Shown one piece after another: positions 9,907 through 19,605 of a DNA stretch of 64,000 bases. The DNA comes from Bradyrhizobium barranii subsp. apii (lineage in GTDB: Bacteria; Pseudomonadota; Alphaproteobacteria; Rhizobiales; Xanthobacteraceae), in contig NZ_CP096255.1 of assembly GCF_011516635.5 (NCBI RefSeq), forward strand, positions 9,249,501-9,313,500, read 5' to 3'. The position numbers and the translations under genes were made by a program. The notes under the pieces were generated by a model. It saw only the letters and a list, made by a program, of their open reading frames with translations. It was not told the origin of the DNA and did no database searches. Position 1 is the stretch's first letter, and each line of letters starts with the position of its first letter.

Positions 9907-10843
9907 CGCCTTGTGTCCCTCTCGGCGAGTCTCTGATGCGCCTGATTGTCAATCCAAGCATAGAGCGCGCCGAAACCCTCGCCAGTACGCGCCGAGACCG
10001 TGAGCACTTCGATCCTTGAATTGACGCGCCTTGCATACTCGATGATCTTGCTCACATCGAACTCAAGGAATGATGTCAAATCAATCTTGTAATCAGCACG
10101 AGCGACGAAGCGGCAAACATATCCGGATAGTTGAGCGGCTTGTCTTCACCTTCGGGGGTCGATAGCATCACGATCTTGCAGGCTTCGCCTAGGTCGAAGG
10201 CTGCGGGACAGACCAGATTACCGACGTTCTCGATGAAGAGAATACCGCGCGTGAGCCGCGGCGGTCGGCCTCGCCGATCATTGAAGCATCGAGGTGGCCC
10301 CCTGCCGGTATTGACTTGAACAACCGGCGCGCCAGCCGCGCGAACGCGTTCGGCATCATTCGAGGTCTGTTGGTCGCCTTCGATGACGCCGATCGGGCGA
10401 GTGCGCTTGAGCTCGGACACGGCGCGGACGAGCAGCGACGTTTTGCCTGCACCGGGACTGGACACAAGATTAAACGCCAGCAGGTCATCGGCCACGAAGA
10501 GCGCGCGATTATCCGCCGCGATCGTATCGTTCTTGCCAAGTATGTCACGTCCGACCTGAATGACCCGCTCGCGGTTCGTGTCCGCTGCCTTCAAGGTAGC
10601 CGCACCGGCCCCGCAGGTCTGAATGGCCTGCCCATCATGAGCCTGCGGATGGCCGGGATGATGATGGCGAGCATGGTCTTGGCGAGCATGGTAGGAATGC
10701 AGCAAGCTTTGATCACCATGCACATACGCTCCGTGGCGATCACCGTCCTGCACACGAGCATGATAGCGCCGGTGGTCTTGCGCATCATGAACTTCGACGC
10801 GTCCGGTCGAATACATTCCTTCACTGCAACCGCATACGGTCAC
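9903..10843 (-). pseudogene. hypB: HypB, nickel-inserting GTPase, three frameshifts
   Basis: HypB stores nickel and inserts it into the hydrogenase large subunit. A GTG at 10843 gives MTVCGCSEGMYS, close to the usual MCTVCGCSEG start, overlapping the end of hypA. Residues 18-75 are rich in histidine, the nickel-storage region. The P-loop SSPGAGKTSLL and EGDQQTSNDAERVRAAG follow. Two nearly compensating shifts lie near 10300 and 10265 (HLDASMIGEAD is in another frame), and a third near 10080 precedes the C-terminal DLTSFLEFDVSKIIEYARR. The stop overlaps the hypF ATG. Gene order hypA-hypB-hypF matches Bradyrhizobium hup clusters. Confidence 0.88.
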
Positions 10844-11185
10844 ACCAATTGACCTCCAGCTCTTTCGCGCGCATCTGTTCGCCTGTCGTTATCTGCAACT
10901 GATAACTGCCGCAGTAAGGACAACACTCAGCGCGCAGAGCAATTTCGACACTCTTCGAACAGGCCATGCACCAGGACATGCCAGGCACTTCGATGATTTT
11001 AAGAACCGCGCCGTCGGCGACGGTCCGTGTTGCGACAGCTGTGCAGCAGAACTTAATAGCTTCGGGCGCGACATCGCTGAGGGCCCCGATCTCCAGACAG
11101 ATGCTCCGCACCTGCGAAATCGATCGGCGACGCGCCTCCTCCTCGACAATTTCGACGATGCCAGACAAAGCGCCATTTCATGCAT
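10821..11185 (-). pseudogene. hypA: HypA, nickel metallochaperone, frameshifted near its start
   Basis: HypA binds nickel through the N-terminal MHE motif and zinc through two CxxC pairs, and hands nickel to HypB. The ATG at 11185 gives MHEMALC. The rest of the protein (SGIVEIVEEEARRRSISQV onward) is in a neighbouring frame, so one base is lost at about residue 7. The zinc site (CMACSKSVEI, then CCPYCGSYQ) is intact. The shifted frame can start only at a later ATG at 11168, which would remove the nickel-binding histidine. The gene overlaps hupK upstream and hypB downstream. Confidence 0.82.
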
Positions 11186-12271
11186 CGCCAACCTCGCGAA
11201 AATTGAGCGTGAACCCGGCGCAAGGATTGAGCGATGCAATCACCGCACGAACCGCTTCCTGATGTGGTCTCGCCGTCAGCACCGCGCCCTGAAGGCGCCG
11301 GACAAGTGGTCCGCACCGAAGGAAATTCCATTCCGTCGGCGCTAGGAATTCGACGCGGGATATCCGGCCCCGAGGATCAAGCTCAACCGCGTGATAGAGG
11401 CGCCCCCTGGCGCATTCGACTGCTGCCGCTGCACGGCCAGGACCTAGCCTGTAGCTTTCGATGATCCCATGTTCCGCCGACTCGATATGAGCACGAGCCT
11501 CGAGCCAAGCGCACAGCCGAACCATCTCCGTAATTCGGGCCATCAGCCGCGCAACCGCACCCGGCCGGCCCGGCGGAAGCCGATTGCGCGTCATGTGGCG
11601 CGCCAACGGCCCCGTTTCGGGCGCAGCCCCTCGAGATCCGGACAACAGCAGAACGTATCGTCGTCCGCGAGTAACCGTTCAACGATATTGCGGTCGTCGG
11701 CAACGGACAGGAACGAGTGCTCGATCGAGATTGACTTCAAGTCGACCTCATCAAGCTCTGCAATGCGAAGCGCGAACGGGCTGCCGGACTTCAGCGCACA
11801 AGCCTCTCTCGTTATGCCGAACGCGGCCATCGCGGCCCCAATTCGCGCTATTGCTTCGCGTCGAGCAGGGCCGCGGATTGGCTGTTCGCTGCCGATAGAC
11901 ACTGATGTTCCGTGCATCACGGATCGAACCGCTGCCGCACTGCCGACGTTCGGCGTAAGATGACCGACAAAGAGGCCACGCAGCAATTCCGCGATACGCT
12001 CGGCAACGACCAAGGTAATACGATGCTGCTTTGTCGCGAGGATGATCTCTTCCTTGCGCGCCGCCTCGATCGGGGCCAGTAAGGCAGCCTGCTGCGCAGC
12101 GGCACATAGCGCGAAGAGCCGCGGCAGCCCCTCAATCACCGACGATGCCTGTTTGCCGGCGAACAGCCACGCCAGCGGCGGCCGGGCTCGGGGCACGATC
12201 TCGACTGCGCCGATTACGTCGGCAGCAATCGATACGGTGACATCAATCTTGTTGCGGGAGGCGAGGCTCAT
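11178..12271 (-). pseudogene. hupK: HupK, hydrogenase maturation protein, frameshifted
   Basis: HupK resembles the large hydrogenase subunit and assists its maturation. The N-terminal part from the ATG at 12271 runs to about 11610. The C-terminal part (GPLARHMTRNRLPPGRPG to the stop) is in a second frame. It ends with DPCAGF-like NPCAGFTLNFREVGDA, the degenerate metal-site tail typical of HupK. The two frames overlap around 11590-11640, so a single indel separates them. The position directly before hypA supports the name. No intact copy is present in the window. Confidence 0.72.
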
Positions 12272-12333
12272 GGGCGGCGCTCCTCCATCATCTCACGCAA
12301 CAAAAGCCGGCGACCAGACGCACTGAGATCCAA
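12268..12333 (-). pseudogene. Possible tail of HupJ
   Basis: Just upstream of hupK a short frame reads LDLSASGRRLLLREMM and ends at a TGA that overlaps the hupK ATG. Overlapping stop-start is usual for hupJ-hupK, and the DLS..RR motif fits the end of HupJ. The rest of hupJ is not recognisable. The assignment rests mostly on position. Confidence 0.3.
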
Positions 12334-12438
12334 CGCGTGGCTCCAATGTGGCGCTGAGCGGTTGTCCGACTAGACGCCGGCAAGGACCGCTGCTTTGGCG
12401 CGGGCGGATCGCATAGCTTTGCATGCAAAGATCGCTGA

Positions 12439-13335
12439 GAGCCTGACTCAAAATTGCATTGCTGTTTTTATCGCTGCGATGCGCCTTGTCATGAGTTGGA
12501 CAGAGGCGAGGAAGAGCCAGGCAGTTGCGCTTTCGATGGTTCGCTCGAAGTCCTTGGCCAATCTGCGGTTGCGGCCGAGCCAGGCGAAGGTTCGTTCGAC
12601 CACCCAGCGGCGCGGAAGCACCTCGAAGCCCTGTGCGGCATCGGAGCGCTTGATGATCTCGACAGTCCACCGGCCGATCTTTTCCAGCACCGCCTTGAGC
12701 TTTTCGCCGGCATAGCCGCCATCGGCGAAGATATGGCGCAGCCAGGGGAAGCGGTAGCGAATGCTGCACAGGACATCTGGCGTGCCGTCACGATCCTGGA
12801 CGTCGGCAGCGTGAACGATCGCTCCGACCAGGAGCCCTTGGGTGTCGGTGACGATGTGGCGCTTTCGACCCTTGATCTTCTTTCCCGCGTCGTAGCCGCG
12901 AGGGCCGCCACTTTCCGTGGTCTTGACCGATTGGCTGTCGATCACGCCGGCCGTCGGCGAGGCCTCCCGGCCGATCGCCTCGCGCGCCAGCATCAGGAGT
13001 GCGTGGTTGATCGATTGCCACAATCCGCTGTCGCGCCATTGGTAGAAATAGTACTGCACCGTGGTCATTGGTGGAAACAGAGTGGGCGGCAGCATGCGCC
13101 ACGGCAATCCGCCGCGCAGCAGATAGAGTACTGCCTCGACGATGTCGCGATAGCTCCATTTCGGGCGCCGCCCGCGCTTGGCCCGCACAGGAAGCAACCT
13201 CTCCAGCACGCCCCATTCCGCATCCGTCAAGTCGCTTGGCAAACGCAGCTCCTCTCGGGCAAATTGTGCCCGGGTGATATCAGTCCACATTCTCGATCCC
13301 TTTGATGCTTCGCAACACCGATGGAATCAGAACTC
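12439..13335 (-). mobile_element. IS5-family insertion sequence with 5-bp target duplication
   Basis: An 897-bp element with imperfect terminal inverted repeats (GAGCCTGACTC at the left, GAGTTCTGATTC read inward from the right). It is flanked on both sides by the direct repeat GCTGA (12434-12438 and 13336-13340). It sits in the remnant between hupH and hupK. The single transposase frame is intact. Confidence 0.8.
12448..13290 (-). CDS. IS5-family transposase, intact
   Basis: A 280-residue DDE transposase. An N-terminal helical region (LPSDLTDAEWGVLERLLP) is followed by the catalytic residues: first D in VIDSQSVKTT, second D in IFADGGYAG, and E in VVERTFAWLGRNRRLAKDFE. Unlike two other IS5-type elements in the window it is encoded in one frame without a slippery run. 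The gene fills almost all of the element. Confidence 0.92.
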   Translation of the reverse strand: MWTDITRAQFAREELRLPSDLTDAEWGVLERLLPVRAKRGRRPKWSYRDIVEAVLYLLRGGLPWRMLPPTLFPPMTTVQYYFYQWRDSGLWQSINHALLMLAREAIGREASPTAGVIDSQSVKTTESGGPRGYDAGKKIKGRKRHIVTDTQGLLVGAIVHAADVQDRDGTPDVLCSIRYRFPWLRHIFADGGYAGEKLKAVLEKIGRWTVEIIKRSDAAQGFEVLPRRWVVERTFAWLGRNRRLAKDFERTIESATAWLFLASVQLMTRRIAAIKTAMQF

Positions 13336-13804
13336 GCTGATATCACTCAACTTATTTTTCGGTCGGACACTGAGAGGGGAGCAACAGGCAATTACGGCGA
13401 ATGGCGCTAGCTCGCCGACAATAAGTTCGATGCAACCGGATCCGGCCCGCGGGGGTAGATACCATTTGTGGCCAGCACGCGGTTGGCAAGTGGCCTTACG
13501 CAAGATGCAACCGCCTTCATGACCCGACGCGCAATCATGCCGACGGGCGAGCGCTCATGCGTGCGAAATTCGCTCGCCTCGACCCTGGGCGGTTCGCTCG
13601 AGGTCCGTCGCTTGCGATTGGCGATATGCCGATTGGCTACCACAAGCATCGCCACCGATGTGAACATATCGTTTTGCATGCTCCCGCGAGGGCTTGTTTC
13701 ACGGTCAAGCATCGTACTCAATCGACACGCGATCCAGCCAATGTCGCGTTGCCGGCGCGCCGTCTGCGACGAACGCGCCGGATGCCGATTGATTTCCAAG
13801 TACT
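13336..13804. other. Unassigned stretch in the hup cluster
   Basis: About 470 bases between the IS5-family element and hupH. By gene order hupI (rubredoxin) and most of hupJ should lie here, but no CxxC rubredoxin motif is visible in any frame. The open frame on the minus strand (13407-13931) has no recognisable domain and overlaps hupH. Confidence 0.4.
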
Positions 13805-14470
13805 TCATGTGAAGTATGCCTCGATAATTTCCTGCAGGCGTTCGGCGGAATCCTCGAGATCTTCGTCGGCGGCCGACGCAACAATCGGCACGCCGCCGAC
13901 CTTCCAGCGTATCCAGAGTGATGTTGTCCATAAAAATTGAAGTATTGCACGTTCCGGATCCGGGTCGCCTGCACTCGGCATGCGCCGTAGCCGCAGAAGA
14001 TCAGTCGGACCGGACCATTGCCCACGCTTCACCGCTGAAACGCCAGCTCGACAGCGCTCATCGGCAGCAGCGTGAGATTGATGACATGCGCGTGCATGCC
14101 AGACAGCCAGGCACGAGCCCGTCCGCGTATTTCGGCGAGCACCGGCAGCACGTTCATCGTACCGTCCGGCGCCGGGCCTATCACAAGATCGGTGGACGTC
14201 AGATCAGTCGCGGCGCGCTGCACAATCTGTGGGATCGCCCCGACCTGAATATATTCATGTGCCGGCTCCATCCCGATGCGCAGGCGCCAGATTCCCGCAT
14301 GCACGGTCTCCCCGATTTGCGCCAGAGAGCCGTCCGGCAGTGCAACGACGCCGGCCACCTCACCCTCCCCGAGCACTTCGGCAATCAGCTTGCGTTCGAG
14401 ATCGTCGAGTTTAGCGAGTCTGTAGAGTTGCGTCCCGGCGCCGCTCGTCTGACCGCCAGCAGCAGCGGCA
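13805..14470 (-). pseudogene. hupH: HupH remnant
   Basis: HupH takes part in processing of the small hydrogenase subunit. The remnant begins inside the gene and contains LIAEVLGEGEVAGVVALPDG, HAGIWRLRI and QVGAIPQIVQRAA, then GMHAHVINLTLLPMSAVEL. Two further frames are needed: RLIFCGYGACRVQATRIRNV and GGVPIVASAADEDLEDSAERL, ending at 13805. The N-terminal part is missing, because a deletion joins this gene to the middle of hupL and removes hupC, hupD, hupF and hupG. At least two frameshifts add to the damage. Confidence 0.7.
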
Positions 14471-14493
14471 GCGCTCGACAGCAGCGCTTTGGA

Positions 14494-15509
14494 TCACCAT
14501 GGTTCGATCGGCAACACCTCGCTGAGATCGCCATCAAGAATGACGCCGCGCGGCAGCTTGAGACTTTTCGCGGAACAGTCGTTGGCATTTTCGGGGATGT
14601 CGCCATAGGACATCACACCTTTGCCCGAAAGCCCGCTGCCATGCAGCCAGTCCTTGTAGAACGAGCCGATCGCTGCAATGTCCGGCAGATAGACCTGCTC
14701 GACAAACTCGATCGAACGATCGATGATCGAGGACACTAAGCTAAGCCGCTCCATATTGATCGCACCCACCGCGCCAGTTCCGTCGATATTGATCGCGCAG
14801 GGCACGCCGCCGACCAGCCAGTTCGGATGCGGGTTCTTGCCCCCATAGACCGCTTGGACCTTGACGATTTCTTTCTGGAAATCGAGCGCCTCCAGATAAT
14901 GCGCCACGGCCATCAGATTCGCTTCCGGTGGAAGCTTGTAGGCCGGATGCCCCCAATAGCCATTCTTGAACGGACCGGGTTGCCCGGATCCGAAGAACTT
15001 AGTGAGCCTGATCTGCAGATCGTTAAAGTAGCCAGGGCACGACAGCGGCCAGGGCGAGATAGACTGCGCCAGCGCCGACGTCGACTTGGGATTGGCCTTG
15101 AGCGCGGACATCACGTCAACCCAATCGAGCGCGTGCACGTGGTAGAAATGCACCAGGTGATCATGCACAAGCAGACACAGTTGCATGATATTGCGTATCG
15201 AGTTGGCATTCTCCGGAATGGCGATCCCTAGCGCACTTTCAACGGCGCGCACGGAGGTGAGCGCATGGGTGCCGGTGCAGACACCGCAAATCCGCTCGGT
15301 GAAGGCCCAGGCGTCCCGCGGATCGCGCCCGCGCAGGATGACTTCGATGCCACGCCACATCGTCCCGCTCGAGACCGCATTGCGGATCACATTATCAGAA
15401 TCGACATTGGCCTCGACGCGCAGGTGCCTTCGATGCGGGTCAGCGGATCGATGACAATTCGCTTGCCGGAAGGATCGAGATTGAACCCATTTGGTGTCTG
15501 AACAGCCAC
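14494..15509 (-). pseudogene. hupL: HupL, hydrogenase large subunit, frameshifted and truncated
   Basis: Large subunit of the membrane-bound uptake hydrogenase, which holds the NiFe centre. A GTG at 15509 with a GGGGAAGG ribosome site starts VAVQTPNGFNLDPSGKRIVI. One base is missing near 15428 (LTRIEG to HLRVEANV). The first nickel-ligand motif RICGVCTGTHALTSVRA is present. The protein then stays in one frame to GVILDGDLSEVLPIEPW and stops at 14494. About the last 250 residues, including the second DPCxxC ligand pair and the processing site, are gone; hupH follows directly. No active hydrogenase can form. Confidence 0.92.
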
Positions 15510-15522
15510 CGTCACCTTCCCC

Positions 15523-16543
15523 TCAACTCGGCTTACTTTTGTCAGTTGCGCGATCCGGCTTGTGGGTCAACCGCTTCACAGCCGTGACCGCCGCATGCGC
15601 AGCGACGGTCAGCCCAACAACGCCGGCAGCGGCCATGCCAATCTGATCGGCGTTCTTCTCAATGCCGAGTGGCCAGATTGAATCGGGAATGACACGCCGC
15701 CGTTCCCGAACGGCCGAACAGGCATTGTAAGTGGTCGGCCCCTTGCAGCCCATGTTGTATAAGCAATAGCCCTTGCGTGCGCCCTCATCGTCCCACTCCT
15801 CGACAAACTGGCCAGCGTCGAAATGGGAACGCCGATAGCACTTGTCGTGAATGCGCTCGGAATAAAACATCTTGGGGCGTCCCAGGCGATCGAGCTGCGG
15901 CAGCTTTCCGAACGCGGTCACGAAGGTCACCAGGCCGGTCATGACCTCTGCGATGTGCGGGCACCCGGGCACCTTGATGATCGGCCTGTTGGTGATCACC
16001 TTATCGATCGGCACCGCCCCAGTCGGATTGGGCTCGGCCGCTTGCACGCAGCCCGAGGACGCACACGTGCCCCAAGCGACGATCGCCATGGACTCTTCCG
16101 CCATCGACCTGAGCTTTTCAACGAACGGCTTGCCGCCGTCTATGCAGAACATGCCCCCTTCGTTCAGCGGCGGATTGCCTTCCACGGCAAGCACATACCT
16201 GCCCTTGTACTTGGCACGGGTTTCCTCCAGGATGGCTTCGGCTTGGTGTCCTGCCGCCGCCATGATAGTGTCGTCATAGTCAGCGAAATCATCGATAGCA
16301 GCGGTCTTCAATCAACGGATGAGACGATCGGATAAAGCTTTCCGAGCAGCAGGTGCACTCGAGCCCGTGCATCCAGATGACCGGCACACGCGGCTTGATC
16401 TCCAAGGCGGAAGCAATACCGCTTGCGGCGAGCGAACCGAGTCCGAAGCTCCCGGTTATCAAACTGCAGAATTTGTGAAAACTACGACGCGTGATACCCT
16501 GACGTCTGATCACGCTGTAGAAAGTTTCCGATGCCCCGCCCAT
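15523..16543 (-). pseudogene. hupS: HupS, hydrogenase small subunit, frameshifted and lacking a cluster-ligand segment
   Basis: Small subunit of the uptake hydrogenase. The ATG at 16543 follows GGAAGGGG. The start MGGASETFYSVIRRQG is followed by the Tat signal TRRSFHKFCS and the proximal cluster motif HGLECTCCSESF. Two indels around 16280-16300 break the frame before GHQAEAILEETRAKYKG. The gene then reads through IDGGKPFVEKL and NMGCKGPTTYNACSAV. After the NGGVSFPIQSGH region (in another frame) about 23 residues are deleted; these normally hold the CIGCSE-type ligands of the other clusters. The membrane anchor near the C-terminus remains. Non-functional. Confidence 0.92.
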
Positions 16544-16590
16544 GGCCCCTTCCAAGTGACTTGTCGGCCGTAACAATTACTGACCTCAAC

Positions 16591-16606
16591 AGCAAGAAAC
16601 AGGCCA
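16591..16606 (-). promoter_or_regulatory. Candidate sigma-54 promoter of hupSL
   Basis: On the minus strand: TGGCCTGTTTCTTGCT. It has GG-N10-GC and the TTGCT -12 box. The predicted start is about 35-40 bases before the hupS ATG. Bradyrhizobium hupSL promoters are known to be RpoN-dependent, which fits. No TGT-N10-ACA site was found within 200 bases upstream. Confidence 0.6.
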
Positions 16607-16937
16607 CCGCATGGGAGCACACTCGGCAGATACGCGACCGCCGCTTCGCGATTATCGGTAGGGATGAGCGAGCCGAGCTCGCGAGGCACAAGCTACGCGT
16701 TGTCCGCCATTCGTGCTAATGATCCGTCGGGGCGGATCGATCCGATGCATCTTTCATTCAGTGGGTGCTTGCTGCGCGAGCACTTTCACAGGATCTATAA
16801 TCGGAGTCTGGACCTTCAAAGCTCACATCCAGCGGCGCCAGTCCAGGTCAACTCACCTGAATTGCCTGGAAGCGCCGAGGAGCCCTTTCATGCGCGCACA
16901 GCCGCTCCGAGTCCCAATCCCGCAAAGTCGTTGGAGA

Positions 16938-17640
16938 TTATGTGATGCGCCGTCTTGAGATCTCGATAGCGTTGCCCATCAAGGTCCTGCCGTTTAGCAG
17001 CATTTGTCCAAACCGCACAGCGTCATGGACTGTCACAAATACGCAAGCTCCCCCGCAGTCAAACTTCGTCGGACTTCGAGGAGCTCGAGTTCTGTGGCTT
17101 TCCTGTCAGAGGGGCGTCTAGAAATTGACGCGCGGGGCGCTCGCGTTGCGATCCCGACAAATGGAACGTGGCATCTTGCGTTTCGATCAGCCTCCACGTG
17201 CTGTTCGCAGGATACTGTCACAATCGCTATTCGCTGACTTTTCGACAACAATCCCGAGCACATCGGTCGAGAAGATGGGGCAGCGGCAGCTTAGTATGGC
17301 TTCGATGAAAGCCTGTTCATCGCTCTTGACCGGCGGAGCTACGAAATTCGGATGAAGACGCGCTGCTTGATCCGAGCTATCCGGGCGCGCCATAAGTGAG
17401 GCTAATCTATGGCGCCCTCGGCGATCGAATTTTTGATCAACCGTCAGGCTGCACCCCCTCTATTGTTTTTGCGAAGTCCAGGTAGTGCCCGGTAATCTGG
17501 GCCTGCAGAGGTAAGCAACTTGCCTCAGCGTAATAGGCAATCGCCATTATCGGTTTGGCGACGGACGCGACTGCGAATATCGCTTCGAAGCGCATCGATG
17601 TTGCTTTCGCAGGGATCGAATTGCCCGTATGCCTTTAGTG
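16938..17640 (-). pseudogene. Remnant of a serine hydrolase of the beta-lactamase class C fold
   Basis: In broken frames on the minus strand one can read FAVASVAKPIMAIAYYAEA (17540-17570 region), with the SxxK active-site motif SVAK. Near the other end is GGACVFVTVHDAVRFGQMLL, like the STxxDYxRFxQMLLNGG segment of esterases/6-aminohexanoate-hydrolase-like enzymes. The stop at 16938 closes the second piece. Between them the frame is lost several times, so only a fossil is left. The assignment rests on two motifs in the right order and spacing. Confidence 0.35.
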
Positions 17641-18301
17641 GATGAGCTTGCCGCCTCAGGCGATGCAACCCGCGCCGGCACGCACTTGCCAGCGATCGAG
17701 CGCAGAGCTCCTCCAGTTTGGCAAGGCGGCTCTTGGAACTCCGACGTCAAGCCCCAGCCTCCCGCAGAGGCGCGACGTGCGGCGAATTAAAGCCGATTCC
17801 AGCGGCAGCCGCGGCCATAACGGATGGCCGGATCCGGCTTGCAATGCGGCTGCTCGCTCACGATCGGACATGTCTGGCCGTCATACCGAAGCGGATTTAA
17901 TCAGGGCTGGTGCCCTCATGTGCCTCTTCTGGCACAGCGTTTGTCGATGAAGGTTAGAATAAAAATGACGGCAAAGGCAAACATCACCATACCGCCGGCA
18001 ATCCAACTTGCCTCGCTCCAGCGCGATTCTTGCACATAGTCAATGACATAAGCTGACAACACCTTGGTGCGCCCAGGAATGTTGCCGCCGATCATCATCA
18101 CTACGCCGAAGGTGCCGATCGAATGAGCAAAGCCAACCAAGGCAGCCTTGAGAAACTCCAGTCGCACCAACGGCAGACCGATAGTAATGAAGGCATACAA
18201 TGGAGAAGCACGCTGATTGATGTGGTGGAACGGCCCGCTCCGACAGCATCATCGTGCTAAAACGTGGTCGTTGTTCGAACGCCACAAGGAGGGACCGTTC
18301 C

Positions 18302-19345
18302 ATGAAGCAGGTTAGCACCATCGGGTTGGATTTGGCGAAGCACATTTTTCAAGTTCACGGCGCGGGTGCCGATGGCTCGCCGGTGTTCAACCGGAGACTA
18401 CGGCGCAGCGAGGTCCTGCATTTCTTCTCGAAGCAGCCGGCCTGCCTTGTCGGAATAGAAGCCTGTGGCAGCGCTCACTATTGGGCACGCGAGATTGCAA
18501 CTCTCGGCCATGAAGTGCGGCTGATCCCACCAGCTTACGTCAAGCCGTTTGTGAAGCGTGGAAAAACGGATGCGGCGGATGCCGAGGCCATCAGCGAAGC
18601 CGTGACTCGCAAGACCATGCGCTTCGTTCCGATCAAAACGGCCGAGCAACAAGCCGGAATGATGGTCCTGAAGAGTCGCGCACTTCTGGTGAAACAGCAA
18701 ACGCAGACGATCAACGCCCTGCGCTCGCATCTGGCTGAGTTGGGCATCATTGCCGCCGCCGGCCGGACAAAGGTCGAGGCGTTGGTTGCAATCGTACGGG
18801 ATGTAGCAGATATCCGCTTGCCTGCGGCAGCGCGCTTCGCGCTGACGGCAATTGCCGATCAGATCGAGGCTCAGGCGGACCAGATTGACAAGCTCGAGCG
18901 AGCCATTGTTGCCGCGGCAAGGACCGACAAGGACATGCGCCGACTGACTACCATCCCCGGCATTGGAGCCATTACAGCGGCGACCATCAAGGCGCTGGTG
19001 CCAGATCCCGGCGGCTTCAAATCCGCTCGTCACTTTGCTGCCTGGCTGGGACTGACGCCGCGACAGCATTCGAGTGGGGGCAAGGAGCGGATGGGGCGAA
19101 TCTCGAAGATGGGAAACCCCGAACTTCGGAGCCTCCTCGTTCTTGGGGCGACATCCGTCCTGCGAATTGCCCGGAAGGCTGATCGGGCGCCGCCATGGTT
19201 GAAGTCGTTGCTCGCCAGACGTCCGTACAAGGTGGCAGCGGTCGCACTGGCCAACAAGACAGCGCGAATTGCCTGGGCGCTCTTGAACAGGGGCGGGATT
19301 TATCGGCATCCGGAGACGCTAGCGACGACTACGGCTGCCGCTTGA
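18302..19345 (+). CDS. IS110-family transposase (recombinase), intact
   Basis: A 347-residue protein starting MKQVSTIGLDLAKHIFQVHG, where the D of GLDLAK is the first acidic residue of the RuvC-like DEDD domain. A coiled central part follows. The C-terminal Tnp domain has IPGIGAITAATIKALV and FAAWLGLTPRQHSSGGKERM, with the conserved serine of the SSGG motif. This family recombines DNA under guidance of a bridge RNA. The start at 18302 is preceded by AAGGAGGG. The gene is full length, so the element may still be active. Confidence 0.9.
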   Translation: MKQVSTIGLDLAKHIFQVHGAGADGSPVFNRRLRRSEVLHFFSKQPACLVGIEACGSAHYWAREIATLGHEVRLIPPAYVKPFVKRGKTDAADAEAISEAVTRKTMRFVPIKTAEQQAGMMVLKSRALLVKQQTQTINALRSHLAELGIIAAAGRTKVEALVAIVRDVADIRLPAAARFALTAIADQIEAQADQIDKLERAIVAAARTDKDMRRLTTIPGIGAITAATIKALVPDPGGFKSARHFAAWLGLTPRQHSSGGKERMGRISKMGNPELRSLLVLGATSVLRIARKADRAPPWLKSLLARRPYKVAAVALANKTARIAWALLNRGGIYRHPETLATTTAAA

Positions 19346-19605
19346 TGAATACAGCAGTTGTCAAAGATATCTGACCGGCGCGGGCCGGCAGAGGGCAAGG
19401 AGCAATAACAGGCGATGAACCCACGGGACGAAATCCCGACACGAGTGAGGCTGGCGCGACAATGCGCTTCAAGCGCGTCTGATTGATTTAGCCCCTTGTG
19501 TCGCGGACTTCATCGAGGCCAGCGGTCATGCGCCGCGCTTTACAGGCCGTATACATGACCGCACCGCTCCCATGTGTGAAGTCGACTGAGAAAGCTCTTG
19601 CGCCC
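19346..19605 (+). ncRNA. Candidate bridge RNA region of the IS1111-type element
   Basis: Non-coding stretch between the transposase stop and the right inverted repeat. It contains possible hairpins, for example CGGGA-cgaaa-TCCCG at 19424-19438 and CCGG-cgcg-GGCCGG around 19374-19387. IS1111-group elements are reported to encode their bridge RNA at this downstream end. The RNA itself is inferred, not demonstrated. Confidence 0.4.

Noticed and set aside
11591..11645. Two separate genes in place of hupK
   Set aside because: The two frames together cover one HupK-length protein in the right order, and overlap only by a few codons, as expected for a single indel.
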